DNA from: Gemmatimonas sp.
Lineage (GTDB): Bacteria > Gemmatimonadota > Gemmatimonadetes > Longimicrobiales > Longimicrobiaceae
NCBI GenBank assembly: GCA_009380025.1
Contig: WHSP01000025.1
Span: 1-39,068, forward strand
DNA: 39,068 bases
Direction of reading: 5' to 3'
The position numbers and the translations under genes were made by a program. Below the pieces are notes generated by a model. That model searched no databases, was not told the DNA's origin, and worked only from the letters and a program-made list of their open reading frames with translations. Shown piece by piece: positions 7,278 to 16,626 of this stretch (position 1 is its first letter; each line of letters begins with the position of its first letter).

Positions 7278-8096
7278 ATGCGTGCAGTATCTTTTCTTCT
7301 GGTGGGGTCGCTCGTCGGAACCGCGGGATGCATCTCGGAGGGTCGTGAGCAGGAGATCGGCGATACGCTGGCTTCCGAGATAAACCCTCACCTGCCCTTG
7401 GTAGGCGATCCACTTCTGAACGCGTATGTCGGCGCGGTAGGTCAAACTCTCGCGACGGTGAGCGAGCGCCCTAACCTGCACTACCGCTTCTACATCATCA
7501 ACACCGATGCCGTGAACGCCTTCGCGCTCCCGGGCGGCCATGTCTATGTGACGCTCGGACTGATCGATCGGACCGAGTCCGGCGCCGAGTTCGCGAGCGT
7601 CCTGGCCCACGAGATCGGGCATGTCGCCGCCCGACACGGCGTCGACAAACTTCAACGACAGCTCCGTACCGGTTCACTCGTCAACGTACTGTACGATATG
7701 ATCCTGGGGGGCGAGCCCGAGCTCCTGCGGGAGAACGCTTTGCAGCTGGCGAACGCCATCTGGACCGCCCAACACTCGCGTAGTGATGAACAGGAGGCCG
7801 ACCGCCTTGCAGTCCGCTATCTGGTACGCACGGGCACCGAGCCGACGGCTGTCGTATCCCTGCTCGAGTCTCTTCTCGTCGAGGAGCAAGCGCGGCATCG
7901 GAGTTTCGGGCCGTTGCAGAACTGGCTCTCGACCCACCCGCTGACGGCGGATCGGATCCGGGACGCGGAGAAGAACATCGAACGCCTGACCGGCGAAGAG
8001 GAACAGATGACTGAGCTCGACCTGAGCGCATTCGACGCGTTCAAGGCCCTGATCGCCCGGGTCCCGTCCGGGCCTTCCACCACTCTGGAGATGTGA
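7278..8096 (+). CDS. M48 family zinc metalloprotease, exported (second of a tandem pair)
   Basis: This 272-residue protein has the same build as its upstream neighbour: a signal segment ending in GTAGC (C18, lipobox-like), the [17 protein letters not shown] stretch, HEIGH at 111-115, a third zinc ligand in SDEQEAD (probably E171), and [11 protein letters not shown] near the C-terminus. The two share the same core but differ widely elsewhere, so the duplication is old. Its likely place is the periplasmic face of a membrane, with a role in envelope protein quality control. The stop overlaps the thiD start within ATGTGA, so thiD is probably translated from the same message. Confidence 0.9.
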   Translation: MRAVSFLLVGSLVGTAGCISEGREQEIGDTLASEINPHLPLVGDPLLNAYVGAVGQTLATVSERPNLHYRFYIINTDAVNAFALPGGHVYVTLGLIDRTESGAEFASVLAHEIGHVAARHGVDKLQRQLRTGSLVNVLYDMILGGEPELLRENALQLANAIWTAQHSRSDEQEADRLAVRYLVRTGTEPTAVVSLLESLLVEEQARHRSFGPLQNWLSTHPLTADRIRDAEKNIERLTGEEEQMTELDLSAFDAFKALIARVPSGPSTTLEM

Positions 8097-8917
8097 CCCC
8101 TCCGATCGCTCTCACCATCGCAGGCTCGGACTCGGGTGGCGGGGCGGGCATCCAGGCCGACCTGAAGACATTCCAGGCGTTCGGCGCTTTCGGGACGAGC
8201 GCCGTCACCGCGATCACCGCGCAGAACACGGTGGGCGTGACGGCAGTCCACCCGGTCCCGGCGGATGTCGTTCGTGCACAGATCGACGCCGTCGCGATCG
8301 ACCTGCGTCCGGCGGCGCTGAAGTCGGGGATGCTAGCCACGCGCGGGCTGGTCCAGACGGTGGCGGGGGCGATCCGCGCGCATTCCCTCGAGAGGTACGT
8401 GCTCGACCCCGTGATGGTGGCGTCGAGCGGAGCAAGGCTCCTCGCCAGCGATGCCGAAGCCAGTATCCTGACCGAGCTCGTGCCCCTCGCGACGCTCGTA
8501 ACGCCGAACCTGGACGAGGCCTCGATCCTCGTTGGCTTCCCCGTCGACGATCTCGAGTCGATGCGGAACGCGGCGGCGGCGATCGTCGAGGCGGGAGCCG
8601 AGGCGGCGTTGGTCAAGGGAGGTCACCTCGAAGGCGACCGCCTCATCGATGTCTTCTTCGACGGCGCGACGTGGCGGGAATGGCAACGCGTCCGAATCCC
8701 CTCCCGAAATACCCACGGAACCGGCTGCACGCTCTCGGCGGCGGTCGCGGCGGGACTCGCGTTCGGGCGAACGCTTATCGACGCCACGAACGACGCGCTC
8801 GACTACCTCCATCGCGCCATCCTTCACGCCCGGGATCTGGGCTCCGGGCACGGTCCGGTAGACCACACGGTCGAGGCGCGGCGCGAATCGGATCATTCGG
8901 AACGAGCCGATTCGTAG
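8093..8917 (+). CDS. thiD: Hydroxymethylpyrimidine / phosphomethylpyrimidine kinase ThiD
   Basis: This is a 274-residue ribokinase-fold enzyme. It starts with [21 protein letters not shown], the signature of ThiD. It has the [13 protein letters not shown] segment, the [13 protein letters not shown] motif, VTPNLDEA, and the C-terminal anion hole and catalytic aspartate region [18 protein letters not shown]. It phosphorylates HMP and then HMP-P to the pyrimidine diphosphate used in thiamine synthesis. The start is GTG 8093, overlapping the stop of the M48 gene. The coupling to a protease gene has no obvious biological logic. No THI-box riboswitch is seen upstream. The C-terminal 15 residues are charged and variable. 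Confidence 0.93.
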   Translation: MTPPIALTIAGSDSGGGAGIQADLKTFQAFGAFGTSAVTAITAQNTVGVTAVHPVPADVVRAQIDAVAIDLRPAALKSGMLATRGLVQTVAGAIRAHSLERYVLDPVMVASSGARLLASDAEASILTELVPLATLVTPNLDEASILVGFPVDDLESMRNAAAAIVEAGAEAALVKGGHLEGDRLIDVFFDGATWREWQRVRIPSRNTHGTGCTLSAAVAAGLAFGRTLIDATNDALDYLHRAILHARDLGSGHGPVDHTVEARRESDHSERADS

Positions 8918-8982
8918 CCCGCGCAGCTGCCGTTGGGGATCAGGTGTCATAGTCGGCATCGACTGGCTTCCCGCCACGCGGA

Positions 8983-9819
8983 CTACGAGGCGGCTTCGGT
9001 CGGCAGATTCGAGGGAACGATACGAGGCAGGAGCACGCGAAGGAGCCGGGCGAGGTGAGACGAGGCCCCCGCCCCCACCGCGAGCACTTCGTCGTGGCTC
9101 AGCTTCGTCCCTCCCACGCTCGCCGCTACGTTCGTGATGCAGGAGATCCCCAGCACCCGCATTCCGAGCGCTTGTGCGACCATGACCTCCGGCACGGTCG
9201 ACATCCCGACGGCGTCGGCGCCCATACGTGCTAACATTCGTATCTCGGCCGGGGTCTCGTAGCTCGGGCCGAGCACCGCCGCGTACACACCCTGGACGAG
9301 TCCGATCCCGAGCTCGTCCGCGGTCCGGAGCGCGATTCGCCTGAACTCCGCATCATACGGGTCAGACATGTCTGGGAACCGATCCTCGGTCCCTGCCACT
9401 CCTCCGATGAGCGGGTTCCGGAACGTCAGGTTGAGATGGTCTGCCATCAACATCAGATCCCCCGGAGCCATCCCAGGGCGGATTCCTCCGGCTGCGTTCG
9501 TCACAACCAGATCCTTCGCGCCGAGCGCGGCAAGTGCCCTCATCGGCAGCGCGACGTCCCCCGGTGCGGCCCCTTCGTAGAGGTGGAACCGGCCGGAGAG
9601 GACGGCGACCTCGACCCCCGAATGGATCCCCACGATCAACGCCCCCGCATGCCCCGCAACCGTCGAAGGCGGAAAGCCCGGGATCTGATCGTAGGAAATG
9701 CGGACTGCATCCTGAATCTCCGCTTCGATCGAGCCGAGCCCCGACCCGAGCACGAGCACGGTCCGTGGCGCGCGACTCAGGCGCGTTCGCAGGAAGCTGA
9801 TGCTGGATGTGATCGGCAT
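8983..9819 (-). CDS. punA: Purine nucleoside phosphorylase (trimeric class)
   Basis: The protein has about 278 residues and belongs to the trimeric PNP/MTAP family. Visible motifs are VLVLGSGLG (phosphate loop), SGRFHLYEG, VVTNAAGGI, GPSYETPAEI and the base-binding region GADAVGMSTVPEV. It splits inosine or guanosine with phosphate in purine salvage. GMSTVPE and the methionine/asparagine context (CITNVAA) fit PNP rather than MTA phosphorylase. I prefer ATG 9819, which leaves the usual short N-terminus. A TTG at 9846 would add nine residues, and neither start has a clear ribosome-binding site. It is convergent with thiD and separated from it by 65 bp without an obvious terminator. Confidence 0.9.
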   Translation of the reverse strand: MPITSSISFLRTRLSRAPRTVLVLGSGLGSIEAEIQDAVRISYDQIPGFPPSTVAGHAGALIVGIHSGVEVAVLSGRFHLYEGAAPGDVALPMRALAALGAKDLVVTNAAGGIRPGMAPGDLMLMADHLNLTFRNPLIGGVAGTEDRFPDMSDPYDAEFRRIALRTADELGIGLVQGVYAAVLGPSYETPAEIRMLARMGADAVGMSTVPEVMVAQALGMRVLGISCITNVAASVGGTKLSHDEVLAVGAGASSHLARLLRVLLPRIVPSNLPTEAAS

Positions 9820-10365
9820 CGGCGCGGAGAAGGTGGAAGAGCTCAATGCGGATGTTCGACTACTGAATCGAGGCGCGCCCGCTGCTCCTGGCCATGTCTG
9901 TCGATCGAGTCAGCCTCGAACCCGCGGAGGCCGGACCTTTCTCGATCGTACGCCCGACGCCATGCTACGGTTTCGGATTCTCGAAGCTCCGCGTCCGCGT
10001 GAGCCCCTTCGTCGGCTACCCGCCTTGGATACTCGCTTCCACGAGAATGAGACGGCTCGTACTGCCGGAATGGCTGCGTGCATGCCGATTCCGCAGGAAA
10101 AATGGCGGGGTTACGTGGCACATGCGTTGCACCCGCCGTCCGCCACTGTGCGCATCCCATGAGCTCGCCGCCGATCTCCCGAGGGAACCAGCAGGATGAG
10201 GCGCCCTGGCGACGCGTGGGGGTTCCCCCACCGACTCGCCTCGCCTGTCCGGTCATCGAGGACGGCCGGGGGCAAGCGACGCAGCGGAGCGCATGAAAGC
10301 TCGCGACCTGGACGGCCACCGCGGCGGTCCGGTCTTTTTCACGAATAGCAAGGCAAGGAGAACCC
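9820..10365. other. Intergenic region upstream of dnaK (about 540 bp)
   Basis: I find no convincing gene here; the short open frames have no recognisable domain or ribosome-binding site. There is no CIRCE element (TTAGCACTC with its inverted repeat). The region holds a strong sigma-54-like promoter match at 10116-10131, an inverted repeat CGGAAT-N16-ATTCCG at 10066-10093, and a longer-range pair ATTCTCG (9977-9983) and CGAGAAT (10042-10048). AAGGAG at about 10354 is the dnaK ribosome-binding site. Confidence 0.6.
10116..10131 (+). promoter_or_regulatory. Candidate sigma-54 (-24/-12) promoter upstream of dnaK
   Basis: TGGCAC at 10116-10121 and TTGCA at 10127-10131 have the exact sigma-54 spacing, with GG at 10117-10118 and GC at 10129-10130. 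The only departure from TGGCACG-N4-TTGCA is A for G at 10122. Transcription would start near 10142, giving a 5' leader of about 225 nt before dnaK. An inverted repeat, CGGAAT-N16-ATTCCG, is centred about 62 bp upstream of that start and could bind an activator. Confidence 0.5.
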
Positions 10366-12330
10366 ATGGCCAAGGTCATCGGGATCGATCTGGGCACCAC
10401 GAACTCGGTCGTCGCGGTGATGGAAGGCGGCGATCCGGTGGTCATTCCGAACGCTGAGGGTGGACGCACGACGCCGTCGGTAGTCGCCTTCACAAAGGAC
10501 GGCGAGCGGCTGGTCGGTCAGGTCGCCCGTCGCCAGGCGATCACGAACCCGAAGAACACGGTCTTTTCGATCAAGCGCTTTATGGGGCGCAAGGAATCGG
10601 AGGTCAAGGCAGAGGAGAAGATCGTTCCATACGAGGTGGTGAACGGGCCGAACGGCCTCGCACAGGTGAAGGTGCCGAACGCTGGCGACAAGCTTTTCTC
10701 GCCGCCCGAGATCTCCGCGATGATCCTGCAGAAGATGAAGCAGACGGCGGAGGACTATCTCGGCCAGACGGTGGAGCAGGCCGTCATCACCGTACCCGCG
10801 TACTTCAACGACGCACAGCGGCAGGCGACCAAGGACGCCGGGAAGGTCGCCGGTCTCGAAGTCCTGCGAATCATCAACGAGCCAACAGCCGCCGCGCTGG
10901 CGTACGGTCTGGACAAGAAGAAGGACGAGAAGATTGCCGTCTACGACCTGGGTGGCGGTACGTACGATCTCTCCGTTCTCGAGCTCGGCGACGGCGTCTT
11001 CGAGGTGAAGGCGACGAACGGCGACACGCACCTCGGCGGTGACGACTTCGACCAGCGGGTGATCGATTGGCTGGTCGAGGAGTTCAAGAAGGATCAAGGC
11101 ATCGACCTCTCGAAGGACGCGATGGCGCTCCAGCGGCTGAAGGAAGCTGCGGAGAAGGCCAAGATGGAGCTATCGACGACCTCATCGACGGACATCAACC
11201 TGCCCTTCATCACGGCGACGCAGGAGGGCCCGAAGCACCTGAACGTCAGCCTCAGCCGAGCGAAGTTCGAGCAGTTGGTCGACGACCTCGTGCAGCGAAC
11301 GATCCCCCCGATGGAGAAGGCGCTCGCCGACGCCGGGCTCAAGCCGGGCGAGATCGACGAGGTGATCCTGGTCGGTGGGTCGACTCGCATCCCGAAGATC
11401 CAGGAGATCGTGAAGGAATTCTTCGGGAAGGAACCTCACAAGGGGGTAAACCCTGACGAGGTGGTAGCGGTCGGCGCAGCGATCCAGGGTGGGGTGCTCG
11501 CGGGTGACGTCAAGGACGTTCTGCTGCTGGACGTGACGCCCCTGTCGCTCGGCATCGAGACACTGGGCGGCGTGATGACACACCTGATCCAGCGCAACAC
11601 GACGATCCCGACGAAAAAGGCGGAGACGTTCTCGACCGCCGAGGACAACCAGACGACCGTCGAGATCCACGTGCTCCAGGGCGAGCGCGAGATGGCGATG
11701 TACAACAAGACGATCGGCAAATTCCAGCTCACTGGCATCCCGCCGGCGCCGAGAGGAGTTCCGCAGGTCGAAGTGACGTTCGACCTCGACGCGAACGGGA
11801 TCCTGAACGTTTCGGCAAAGGACCGTGCGACCGGCAAGGAGCAGAAGATCCGGATCGAAGCGTCCAGCGGACTATCGGACCAGGAGATCGACCGGTTGGT
11901 GAAGGACGCCGAGTCGCACGCCGAGGAGGACAAGCGGCGGAAGGAGGAAGTCGAGACGAGAAACCGGCTCGACGCCCTCACGTACGAGGTCGAAAAGAAC
12001 ATGAAGGAGTGGGAGGACAAGCTGGACGAGGCGACGAAGGAGCAGTTGACGTCGGCCGTCGAGCGAGGCCGTAAGGCGCTCAAGGAAAGCGATATGGGGG
12101 AGATCCAGGCGGCTTCCGAGGCTCTCCAGCAGGCGTATAGCGCAGCCGGCGCGCAGATCTACCAGGCGCAGCAGGCCGCCGGTGCGGCCGAAGGGCCAGA
12201 TGCCGGCTTCGCTGGTGGGGCGACCGCGGGTGCGGGATTCGCAGGCGACGAGACCGAGCGAGCGGCCCCATCGCCGGAAGAAGAGGACGTCGTCGAGGCC
12301 GATTACGAGATCGTCGAGGACGAGAAGTAG
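10366..12330 (+). CDS. dnaK: Hsp70 chaperone DnaK
   Basis: This is a 654-residue full-length DnaK. The nucleotide-binding domain (1 to about 385) begins with [18 protein letters not shown] and has [14 protein letters not shown], the phosphate-2 loop [10 protein letters not shown], and [11 protein letters not shown]. The linker [16 protein letters not shown] leads to the substrate-binding domain (to about 505) and the helical lid. The C-terminus ends in the acidic EIVEDEK tail that contacts co-chaperones. It folds and refolds cytosolic proteins with DnaJ and GrpE, neither of which is adjacent. The ATG at 10366 follows AAGGAG. The gene heads a block of protein quality-control genes (HtrA, trigger factor, ClpP, ClpX). 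A sigma-54-like site lies upstream, and CIRCE is absent. Confidence 0.98.
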   Translation: MAKVIGIDLGTTNSVVAVMEGGDPVVIPNAEGGRTTPSVVAFTKDGERLVGQVARRQAITNPKNTVFSIKRFMGRKESEVKAEEKIVPYEVVNGPNGLAQVKVPNAGDKLFSPPEISAMILQKMKQTAEDYLGQTVEQAVITVPAYFNDAQRQATKDAGKVAGLEVLRIINEPTAAALAYGLDKKKDEKIAVYDLGGGTYDLSVLELGDGVFEVKATNGDTHLGGDDFDQRVIDWLVEEFKKDQGIDLSKDAMALQRLKEAAEKAKMELSTTSSTDINLPFITATQEGPKHLNVSLSRAKFEQLVDDLVQRTIPPMEKALADAGLKPGEIDEVILVGGSTRIPKIQEIVKEFFGKEPHKGVNPDEVVAVGAAIQGGVLAGDVKDVLLLDVTPLSLGIETLGGVMTHLIQRNTTIPTKKAETFSTAEDNQTTVEIHVLQGEREMAMYNKTIGKFQLTGIPPAPRGVPQVEVTFDLDANGILNVSAKDRATGKEQKIRIEASSGLSDQEIDRLVKDAESHAEEDKRRKEEVETRNRLDALTYEVEKNMKEWEDKLDEATKEQLTSAVERGRKALKESDMGEIQAASEALQQAYSAAGAQIYQAQQAAGAAEGPDAGFAGGATAGAGFAGDETERAAPSPEEEDVVEADYEIVEDEK

Positions 12331-12353
12331 GACGTCCGTTCGCGAAGTGTGGT

Positions 12354-12381
12354 CCCCGGCCCTTCGCAGCGAGGGTCGGGG
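12354..12381 (+). terminator. GC-rich hairpin just after dnaK
   Basis: The arms CCCCGGCCCT (12354-12363) and AGGGTCGGGG (12372-12381) pair at 9 of 10 positions around an 8-nt loop, 24 bp past the dnaK stop. There is no T-rich tract after it, so termination would be partial or need Rho. Confidence 0.4.
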
Positions 12382-12510
12382 CCGAGCCTTGGATGGGAGG
12401 TGCATTTCGGGTTCGTGGACTCGGTTCGCGGAACCCGATGGACGGAAGCAGGTAAAGCAGGGTTACAGCGATCGCAACCAACCCACCTTCGTTTACCGCA
12501 CGAATCAGCC

Positions 12511-14019
12511 ATGCTCGACCCCATTCGCGCCAAAGCCCGCATCATCGGAGTTACCGCCGCGTGCTTCGTCGGCGGCGTACTGCTCGCCTCGGGGATGGAG
12601 TGGACGGCCGGGTCGCAGGCGACGACCCTCTTCCAGCAGGCGCCCGCGGCATCGGAAGTCCAGCCGATCGCAGAGCTGAGCGAGTCGTTCATCTCCATCG
12701 CCGAATCGGTGACGCCGGCCGTGGTCAGTATCCGAACCGAGCGGGCCGCACGTCCCGCCAGCCAGGGTGATGTACCCGAGCCGTTCCGCCGCTTCTTCCA
12801 GCCGCCAGATCAGGAGCCGCAGCAGGCGGGTGGCACGGGCTTCATCATCAGTGAGGACGGGTACATCCTGACCAACAACCACGTCGTCGCCGACGCGGAC
12901 GCCATCGACGTCGTCACGATGGATCGCCGGGAGTACGACGCGGAGCTGGTCGGGCGAGATCCGACGACGGATGTCGCGGTCATCCGGATCCAGGGAGGAT
13001 CCCTCCCGACGGTTCGCGTTGGAGATCCGGCCGACACGCGGGTCGGCGAGTGGGTGCTCGCCGTGGGGAACCCCCTGGGCCTGGACTTCACCGTCACAGC
13101 GGGGATCGTGAGCGCGAAGGACCGCAGCATCCAGATCATCAGCCGAAGCATCGAGGATGAAACCCTGCAGGCCCTGGCCGTTGAGTCCTTCATCCAGACG
13201 GACGCTGCGATCAACCCGGGCAACTCCGGCGGACCGCTGGTCAACATCCGCGGCGAGGTGATCGGGATGAACACGGCCATCGCGTCGAATACCGGGCTGT
13301 CCGCCGGGTACGGCTTCGCCGTCCCGATCGACCTGGCGCGCCACGTCGCGGAGGACCTCATCCGGTACGGGCGGTGGCGGCGCGCGGTGCTCGGCGTCTC
13401 GATCAACCCTGTCTTTGTCGAAGACGCCGAGGTTTTCGATCTCCCCTCGATTGGGGGCGCCGTCGTGCAGGGCTTCAGCCAACAGAATACCCCGGCGGAG
13501 GGCGCGGGCCTCCGCATGGGCGATGTAATCGTGGCTGTGAATGGCAGCCCCGTGTCCCAGGTAAACGCGCTCCAGCGCATGATCGCCAGTCATCGGCCCG
13601 GCGACCACGTAGAGCTCGACCTGATCCGGTATGGCGAGCCGGTCACCCTCGACGTCGAATTGATCGAGTCCGACCAGCGCCCCATCACAACGGCGAACTC
13701 AGGTCCGGCCGAGCCGTCTCGCACCAACGACAGCAGGCTCGGGATCCTCGTAGCGCCGCTCACCCGCGAGCGAGCCAACGCCCTCGGCTATTCCGCTCCG
13801 GGTGGGATCGTCATCGAGGACTTCGATCCGACGAGCCCCCTCGGGGATCGCCTGAACGCGCGCGGCTGGAAGATCGTGAGCATCGACGGCGAGCCGGTCT
13901 CCGACGTCAGCCAGTACGAGCGCGTGATTGGATCGAAGCAGCCCGGAGCCGTCGTATCCCTACTTCTCGAGGGGCCGGGCGAGCCGCAGCGAATCGTCAA
14001 CGTCCGGCTGAGGGAATGA
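12511..14019 (+). CDS. degP: DegP/HtrA family serine protease with two PDZ domains
   Basis: This is a 502-residue protein. A membrane or signal segment (about residues 10-28) is followed by a trypsin-like domain with the catalytic triad H124 (TNNHVV), D154 (TTDVAVI) and S239 (GNSGGP), then two PDZ domains (about residues 300-385 and 410-500). It acts in the periplasm as protease and chaperone for misfolded envelope proteins. The N-terminal hydrophobic run has no clear cleavage site, so it may be a membrane anchor as in DegS; two PDZ domains argue for DegP/DegQ. The ATG at 12511 lacks a good ribosome-binding site, and an in-frame GTG exists at 12349, but the added residues do not look like coding sequence. 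It lies 180 bp downstream of dnaK. Confidence 0.92.
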   Translation: MLDPIRAKARIIGVTAACFVGGVLLASGMEWTAGSQATTLFQQAPAASEVQPIAELSESFISIAESVTPAVVSIRTERAARPASQGDVPEPFRRFFQPPDQEPQQAGGTGFIISEDGYILTNNHVVADADAIDVVTMDRREYDAELVGRDPTTDVAVIRIQGGSLPTVRVGDPADTRVGEWVLAVGNPLGLDFTVTAGIVSAKDRSIQIISRSIEDETLQALAVESFIQTDAAINPGNSGGPLVNIRGEVIGMNTAIASNTGLSAGYGFAVPIDLARHVAEDLIRYGRWRRAVLGVSINPVFVEDAEVFDLPSIGGAVVQGFSQQNTPAEGAGLRMGDVIVAVNGSPVSQVNALQRMIASHRPGDHVELDLIRYGEPVTLDVELIESDQRPITTANSGPAEPSRTNDSRLGILVAPLTRERANALGYSAPGGIVIEDFDPTSPLGDRLNARGWKIVSIDGEPVSDVSQYERVIGSKQPGAVVSLLLEGPGEPQRIVNVRLRE

Positions 14020-14078
14020 GCACCGCGGCCGCCGTCAGTCTCGAGCCGGCGGGTGGCGTCGTACCGATCATGTGGATC

Positions 14079-14113
14079 AAGGGGAGCGTTCCGCCGGAGC
14101 GGACGCTCCCCTT
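14079..14113 (+). terminator. Hairpin terminator-like element after the HtrA gene
   Basis: AAGGGGAGCG (14079-14088) pairs perfectly with CGCTCCCCTT (14104-14113) around a 15-nt loop. It lies 60 bp past the protease stop. Only two T residues follow the stem, so it is a weak intrinsic terminator, but the 10-bp stem is strong. It can also work in the other direction, though nothing is transcribed from there. Confidence 0.5.
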
Positions 14114-14240
14114 GCTTCCGGGCACAGCTCGTGCGCAGGGTCGATTCAGCCAGGGTGTCGTACCCCGTACGAGTCGCTACGACGACCGCCGTGGCCGCTG
14201 TTCCCCACCCGTCCGACGACCGGAACAAGCCGATTTCCGG

Positions 14241-14270
14241 TTGACCGTCCGCTTCGGAGAGGTCTATACT
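14241..14270 (+). promoter_or_regulatory. Sigma-70-type promoter of tRNA-Leu
   Basis: TTGACC (14241-14246) and TATACT (14265-14270) are separated by 18 bp. Transcription would start about 10 bp before the mature tRNA 5' end at 14287. These are among the best -35/-10 hexamers in the window. Confidence 0.75.
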
Positions 14271-14286
14271 TCTGTGTTGCGGTGGG

Positions 14287-14367
14287 GCGAAAGTGGCGGA
14301 ATGGTAGACGCGCTGGTCTTAGGAACCAGTGGCTTTGGCCGTGGGGGTTCGAATCCCCCCTTTCGCA
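14287..14367 (+). tRNA. tRNA-Leu, anticodon UAG
   Basis: The acceptor stem GCGAAAG (14287-14293) pairs with CTTTCGC (14360-14366), followed by discriminator A at 14367. The D-arm has the GGTAGACGC form common in tRNA-Leu. The anticodon stem CTGGT/ACCAG encloses a loop with anticodon TAG (in CTTAGGA). A long variable arm, as in all leucine tRNAs, precedes the T-arm GGGGGTTCGAATCCCCC. CCA is not encoded. It sits alone between the HtrA and trigger factor genes. Confidence 0.95.
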
Positions 14368-14396
14368 TCGTGAGGCGCTCTGATCGCCCGCTTCCC

Positions 14397-14427
14397 GTTT
14401 CCCATTTCGAGGGGCACTGCGGGAAAC
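14397..14427 (+). terminator. Possible terminator after tRNA-Leu
   Basis: GTTTCCC (14397-14403) pairs with GGGAAAC (14421-14427) around a 17-nt loop, 30 bp after the tRNA. There is no T tract after it. The rest of the interval up to the trigger factor start at 14526 shows no other clear signal. Confidence 0.3.
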
Positions 14428-14525
14428 CCCCTTCCGCGCAGCCGCCGAAACGCCGCTCGGCGCCGAATCCAGAGTGATACACACGGGTCGTCTGGACCCT
14501 CGAACAAGGATCGAACGAGAGCCGA

Positions 14526-15821
14526 ATGGCTTCGAACACGACAGATTTGAAGATTGCGGTGGAGGAGGTTGCGTCGTGGGGCCGGAGGCTCTCGATCACC
14601 GTACCTGCCGAGCGGGTCCAGCGTACCCGTGGGCGGGTGGCCGATCGGGTCGCCAAAGGGATGCGGCTTCCTGGGTTCCGTAAGGGAAAGCTTCCGACGC
14701 AGGTCATCGAGAAGCGATTCGGGTCCGAAATCGACCAGGAAACGATCGATCGGCTGGTCCAGGAAGCCTACCGGGAAGCCCTCGAGACGGAGGGGATCAC
14801 ACCGATCAACCAGGGACGGGTCGGGGACGTCCAGTACGATAAAGACTCGGACCTCGTTTTCCGTGTCGAGCTCGAGGTCAGGCCAGAGTTTGAGCTGGCG
14901 CGCCTCAACGGCTTCACGGCGAGTCGCCCACCTGCCGACGTCGGGGAGGAGGAAGTCGACTCGGTTCTGGAACGCCTCCGCGACGAACGGGGCGAGTGGG
15001 TACCTCTCGAGGAGGGGGCCCGACCGGACAACGGGGATCAGGCGCTGGTCAAGATCACGGCGCTTGGCGAAGATGACGAGGCCAACGAAGAACCGAGAAC
15101 GTATCGCATCGTCCTCGGCGAGGATCAGGCGATCGCCGACGTCGAGGCCGCGATCCTAACCCTCGCCGAGGGAGAGTCCGGAGACTTCACGGTCTCGTTT
15201 CCCGACGACTTTCCCGACGAGGAGCGACGAGGGCAGCAGCAGAAGCTTCACATCGGGGTGTCGGAGACGCGCAAGAAGGTGCTGCCGGAGCTGAATGACG
15301 AACTTGCGCAGGGCATTGGTGACTTCGAATCGGTCGAGAAGCTACGCGAGCGAATCCTGAAGGACCTGGAGGACGAAGCTCAGGATCGGGCGGAGGCGAA
15401 CGTTCGTAACCAGCTGGTCGAGCAGATCCTCGCGGCGAATTCGTTCGATCCCGCGCCCTCGATGATCGAAACGTATCTGGACTACATGACGGGCGATGGT
15501 CAGGCCCGAGGTGAAGATGCGCCGGAGCGGACGCCGCAGGAAGAGCAGAGGCTAGCGCAGCTCCGCGAGGGGCTCCGGCCGCAGGCGGAGAGCGGCCTGA
15601 AGCGGATGCTGGTGCTGGAAAAGATCGCGGAACGGGAGGGGCTTCGTGCTTCGCAGGACGAGATCGACGAGCGAGTGGAAGAAATCGCGACGCGCAACGA
15701 CCGGTCGGCGAGCGAGGTCTGGATACAGCTCGAGAAGAGTGGGCAACTGGAGGTCCTGGAACGAGAGATAACGGAGGAAAAGGTCTTCGAGTTCCTGAAA
15801 TCCCAGAATACCGTCGCCTGA
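14526..15821 (+). CDS. tig: Trigger factor (ribosome-associated chaperone)
   Basis: This is a 431-residue protein with the three trigger factor domains. The N-terminal ribosome-binding domain (about 1-125) holds the signature GFRKGKLP near residue 50. A middle FKBP-like peptidyl-prolyl isomerase domain covers about 155-240. A long helical C-terminal chaperone domain runs to the end. It binds ribosomal protein uL23 at the exit tunnel and shields nascent chains. Its place directly before clpP and clpX is conserved in many bacteria. The ATG at 14526 follows a GAGAG-type ribosome-binding site. Confidence 0.96.
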   Translation: MASNTTDLKIAVEEVASWGRRLSITVPAERVQRTRGRVADRVAKGMRLPGFRKGKLPTQVIEKRFGSEIDQETIDRLVQEAYREALETEGITPINQGRVGDVQYDKDSDLVFRVELEVRPEFELARLNGFTASRPPADVGEEEVDSVLERLRDERGEWVPLEEGARPDNGDQALVKITALGEDDEANEEPRTYRIVLGEDQAIADVEAAILTLAEGESGDFTVSFPDDFPDEERRGQQQKLHIGVSETRKKVLPELNDELAQGIGDFESVEKLRERILKDLEDEAQDRAEANVRNQLVEQILAANSFDPAPSMIETYLDYMTGDGQARGEDAPERTPQEEQRLAQLREGLRPQAESGLKRMLVLEKIAEREGLRASQDEIDERVEEIATRNDRSASEVWIQLEKSGQLEVLEREITEEKVFEFLKSQNTVA

Positions 15822-15869
15822 CAGGCGGCCCTCCCGAACTTCCAACCCACTGAGAAGGGGACTTCCGGA

Positions 15870-16499
15870 ATGCCATTGTATGCGCCGTACGTGATTGAAA
15901 GGTCGAGCCGGGGAGAGCGTTCCTACGACATCTTCTCGCGGCTCCTGATGGATCGTATCATCTTCCTGGGCACACCCATCAACGATGACGTGGCGAACGT
16001 CATCATCGCCCAATTGCTCTTCCTGGACGCGGACAATCCCGAGAAGGACATCTTCCTCTATATCAACTCGCCGGGGGGCTCGGTCTATGCCGGGCTGGCC
16101 ATCTATGACACGATGAGCTTCCTTCGGTCACCGGTTAACACTTACTGTATGGGTCTCGCCGCGAGCATGGGATCCTTCCTTCTGGCGGCCGGTACGAAGG
16201 GCAAGCGATACGCGCTTCCGAATTCCCGGATCATGCTGCATCAGCCGTCCGGCGGGATGAAGGGCACGGCGGCAGACATCGAGATCCAGGCAAAGGAGAT
16301 CCTTTACCAGCGCGAGCGTCTCAATAGCATCTATGCTGAAAACACGGGCCAGTCCCTTGACCGGATCAACGAGGATCTCGATCGAGACCGGTTCATGTCG
16401 CCCGAAGAGGCGCAGGAGTACGGCCTCGTCGATCACGTGATCTCTCAACGGGGTGAAGTGGTGGAAGTTCGGCACGAGGAGCCCGAGACCGGGGGCTGA
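15870..16499 (+). CDS. clpP: ATP-dependent Clp protease proteolytic subunit
   Basis: This 209-residue protein is a typical ClpP with [18 protein letters not shown], the nucleophile S99 (GLAASMGSF) and the catalytic H124 ([10 protein letters not shown]). The N-terminus ([20 protein letters not shown]) is short and probably has a small removable propeptide. Two heptameric rings form the degradation chamber, fed by ClpX. The gene lies 48 bp after tig, with a GAAGGGGA ribosome-binding site, and 127 bp before clpX, the common tig-clpP-clpX order. Confidence 0.97.
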   Translation: MPLYAPYVIERSSRGERSYDIFSRLLMDRIIFLGTPINDDVANVIIAQLLFLDADNPEKDIFLYINSPGGSVYAGLAIYDTMSFLRSPVNTYCMGLAASMGSFLLAAGTKGKRYALPNSRIMLHQPSGGMKGTAADIEIQAKEILYQRERLNSIYAENTGQSLDRINEDLDRDRFMSPEEAQEYGLVDHVISQRGEVVEVRHEEPETGG

Positions 16500-16626
16500 T
16501 CGGCACGGCGTACTGCGCGCCAGCCTTCGAGGTGATCGACGACCTAGAGCTGGCGACTCCGATTTGAAGCGCGCGCTGCCGAGCTGAAGGCCGGCGTGGC
16601 ATTTCCCTTATCGGCGAAAGAAGTCC

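Noticed and set aside
6473-7333. Minus-strand open frame of 286 codons over the M48 genes
   Set aside because: It is antisense to conserved metalloprotease motifs and has no recognisable feature of its own.
8020-8100. TPP riboswitch ahead of thiD or thiO
   Set aside because: Both genes overlap their upstream gene, and no THI-box pattern is seen.
9894-10199. Plus-strand frame of 101 codons upstream of dnaK
   Set aside because: It has no domain or ribosome-binding site, and it covers the sigma-54-like site; I treat the region as regulatory.
9820-10365. CIRCE/HrcA control of dnaK
   Set aside because: No TTAGCACTC-N9-GAGTGCTAA or close variant is present.
16597-16611. TGGCAT-type sequence before clpX resembling a sigma-54 site
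   Set aside because: The -12 element reads TTAT in place of TTGC, so the essential GC is missing.
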